NCBI GenBank assembly: GCA_030148725.1
Contig: JASBSU010000002.1
Coordinates: 1 to 64,000, forward strand
Direction: 5' to 3'
Source: Hyphomicrobium sp.
GTDB taxonomy: Bacteria > Pseudomonadota > Alphaproteobacteria > Rhizobiales > Hyphomicrobiaceae
Length of the DNA: 64,000 bases
Shown here: positions 62,397 to 64,000 of the stretch, one piece after another
How the letters are laid out: each line of letters opens with the position of its first letter
Numbering within the stretch: the first letter of the stretch is position 1
Notes under the pieces: model-generated
What the model was told of the DNA's origin: nothing
Seen by the model: only the letters and a program-made list of their open reading frames with translations
The model's database searches: none
Position numbers and translations under genes: made by a program

Positions 62397-64000
62397 ATGA
62401 TGCGGCAATACGAGCTTGTCGAGAGGGTGCTGCGCTACGATCCCAAGGCGGACGAAGCGCTGTTGAACCGCGCCTACGTGTACGCCATGAAGGCGCACGG
62501 CAATCAGAAGCGCGCTTCAGGCGATCCCTATTTTTCGCACCCGTTGGAAGTGGCGGCGATCCTCACCGACCTTAAGCTCGATGACGCGACGATCGTCACC
62601 GCCCTGCTGCATGACGTCATCGAGGACACGCCCGTCACGCGGGCGGAGATCGACCAGCTGTTCGGGCCGGAGATCGGTCACCTCGTCGATGGGTTGACGA
62701 AGATCCGCCGCCTCGATCTCGTGTCGAAAAAGGCCGAGCAGGCCGAGAATTTCCGCAAGCTGCTGGTCGCGATATCGAGCGACATCCGGGTGCTGCTGGT
62801 CAAGCTCGCCGACCGCCTGCACAACATGCGCACGCTCGAGCATATGAAGCCGGAGTCGCGCCAGCGGATATCGGAAGAGACGCTCGATATCTATGCGCCG
62901 CTCGCAGCGCGCATGGGGATGGAAAAGCTCCGCGAGGAGCTGGAGGACCATGCGTTTCGCTGGCTGCATCCCGAGGCTTATCGGGCTGTCACCGCGAAGC
63001 TCGCCGAGCTGAGAAAAAGCAACGAGGGACTGGTCGAAGAGATCCGCGCGGCGCTTGCTGCCAAGCTCGCGGAGGTCGGGATCGACGCTGAGGTGTCGGG
63101 TCGCGAGAAGAAGCCCTATGCCATCTGGCGCAAGATGGCGAACAAGCAGATCAGCCTCGAGCAGCTCTCCGACATCTACGCGTTCCGCGTCATCACCAAG
63201 TCGATCGACGATTGTTATCGCGTACTCGGCGTCGCGCATACGACGTGGCGCACCGTGCCGGGGCGCTTCAAGGACTACATATCGACGCCGAAACAGAACA
63301 ACTACCAGTCGATCCACACGACGATCGTCGGTCCGCGACATCAGCGCGTCGAGCTGCAGATCCGGACGCGCGTGATGCACGATATCGCGGAATACGGCGT
63401 TGCCGCGCACGCCATTTACAAGGATGGCGGGCTCAACGGTCATGTGCTGGCGCGCACGCCGGGCGAGTTCGAGAAGGATAGCGGACCTTACGTGTGGCTG
63501 CGGCGGCTCGTCGAGACGCTGCTGGAAGGTTCGAACTCGGAAGAGTTCCTCGAGCACACGAAGCTGGAGCTGTTCCAGGACCAGGTGTTCTGTTTCACGC
63601 CGAAGGGCCGGCTGATCGCGCTGCCGCGCGGCGCGACGCCGCTCGACTTCGCATACGCGGTGCACACGGACATCGGCAACGCGGCGGTCGGCGCGTTCGT
63701 CAACGGTCGCCATGTCCCGATCGATACGGTGCTGCGCAACGGCGATGAGGTCGAGATCGAAACCGCCAAGAACCATACGCCGCCGGCCGCATGGGAGAAC
63801 CTGGTGGTCACCGGGCGCGCCCGGTCTGCCATCCGGCGTGCGGCGCGCGATGCGGTGCGCAAGCAGTACACCGAACTCGGCCGCCGCCTGATCGCTTCGC
63901 ATTTCGAACGGTTCGGCGAGGAGCTGACCGACGATGCGCTGAAGGCTGCTTTGCCTCGGCTGGGATACAAGTCCCTGGAAGACGCGCTGGCGGCCGTCGG
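62397..64000 (+). CDS. relA: RelA/SpoT homologue, bifunctional (p)ppGpp enzyme (3' end outside window)
   Basis: 534 codons in view. Hydrolase domain: KRASGDPYFSHPLEVAAILT, HDVIEDTPVTRAEIDQLFG with the HD pair, and VKLADRLHNMRTL. Synthetase domain: KKPYAIWRKM, SDIYAFRVI, RFKDYISTPKQNNYQSIHTT, EYGVAAHAIYKDG. The TGS domain follows (FCFTPKGRLIALPRGATPLD). Intact HD motif and synthetase signature indicate both activities, as in alphaproteobacterial Rsh. Start ATG 62397 or 62400 (adjacent). It runs off the right edge in the helical/regulatory part. Confidence 0.96.
   Translation, partial: MMRQYELVERVLRYDPKADEALLNRAYVYAMKAHGNQKRASGDPYFSHPLEVAAILTDLKLDDATIVTALLHDVIEDTPVTRAEIDQLFGPEIGHLVDGLTKIRRLDLVSKKAEQAENFRKLLVAISSDIRVLLVKLADRLHNMRTLEHMKPESRQRISEETLDIYAPLAARMGMEKLREELEDHAFRWLHPEAYRAVTAKLAELRKSNEGLVEEIRAALAAKLAEVGIDAEVSGREKKPYAIWRKMANKQISLEQLSDIYAFRVITKSIDDCYRVLGVAHTTWRTVPGRFKDYISTPKQNNYQSIHTTIVGPRHQRVELQIRTRVMHDIAEYGVAAHAIYKDGGLNGHVLARTPGEFEKDSGPYVWLRRLVETLLEGSNSEEFLEHTKLELFQDQVFCFTPKGRLIALPRGATPLDFAYAVHTDIGNAAVGAFVNGRHVPIDTVLRNGDEVEIETAKNHTPPAAWENLVVTGRARSAIRRAARDAVRKQYTELGRRLIASHFERFGEELTDDALKAALPRLGYKSLEDALAAV

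Noticed and set aside
62517-63902. Long open frame on the minus strand across the RelA/SpoT gene
   Set aside because: The opposite strand encodes a complete and conserved RelA/SpoT sequence; the antisense frame has no family features.

Overview
The window is a GC-rich alphaproteobacterial chromosome segment, most likely from the order Hyphomicrobiales (Rhizobiales). The host end (about 51.8-64 kb) carries a lytic transglycosylase, dapA, smpB, a type-5 uracil-DNA glycosylase, a NYN-domain protein, rpoZ and a RelA/SpoT gene, an order familiar from that group. I cannot name a genus.

Positions 1 to about 51.76 kb are the right-hand part of a prophage with a contractile tail (myovirus type). Its left end, its integrase and the first codons of its DnaB helicase lie outside the window. 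Its right end is marked by a displaced 3' half of a tRNA-Leu(GAG), from anticodon loop to CCA (51702-51756), followed by what should be the original tRNA terminator (51779-51807). This implies integration into a tRNA-Leu gene, with the rebuilt tRNA beyond the left edge.

Prophage layout: (a) 0-6.4 kb, rightward early genes: DnaB, SSB, two HNH proteins and many small unknown proteins linked by start/stop overlaps. (b) 6.3-7.4 kb, regulatory zone: a small helix-turn-helix protein with a possibly leaderless promoter, a 21-bp direct repeat on both sides of it, a near-perfect parS site and two terminator-like hairpins. (c) 7.4-15.5 kb, a leftward array of about twenty genes: 5'-3' exonuclease, ArdC-like antirestriction protein, sliding clamp with an unusual Ala/Pro/Lys tail, a KTSC-domain protein and many tiny unknown proteins. 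(d) 15.5-15.8 kb, a divergent control region with four copies of an 11-bp TTGTGCACTAT-like motif; a fifth copy lies at 6.66 kb. (e) 15.8-19.5 kb, rightward accessory genes: ASCH protein, PAPS-reductase-like protein, HNH protein. (f) 19.6-30.3 kb, packaging and head. (g) 30.4-47.8 kb, tail sheath, tube, chaperones with a -1 frameshift site, tape measure, baseplate, and two glycine-rich tail adhesins. (h) 47.8-50.4 kb, lysis: GH24 lysozyme, overlapping membrane protein, Rz/Rz1-like spanins and small membrane proteins. (i) 50.4-51.6 kb, leftward small genes ending in a HTH regulator preceded by an inverted repeat.

The phage brings helicase, SSB, clamp and exonuclease but no polymerase in this window, which suggests it works with the host DNA polymerase III. 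The most unusual features are the parS site, four small very basic head-region proteins that share the C-terminal end GGR(S/T)DG, the oriented TTGTGCACTAT motifs, two stretches of more than 220 bp with no CpG, a hairpin that buries the ribosome binding site of the major capsid gene, and an antisense pair of small membrane-protein genes inside the tail operon. In the host part, a tandem peroxiredoxin copy has lost both cysteines of the active-site loop.
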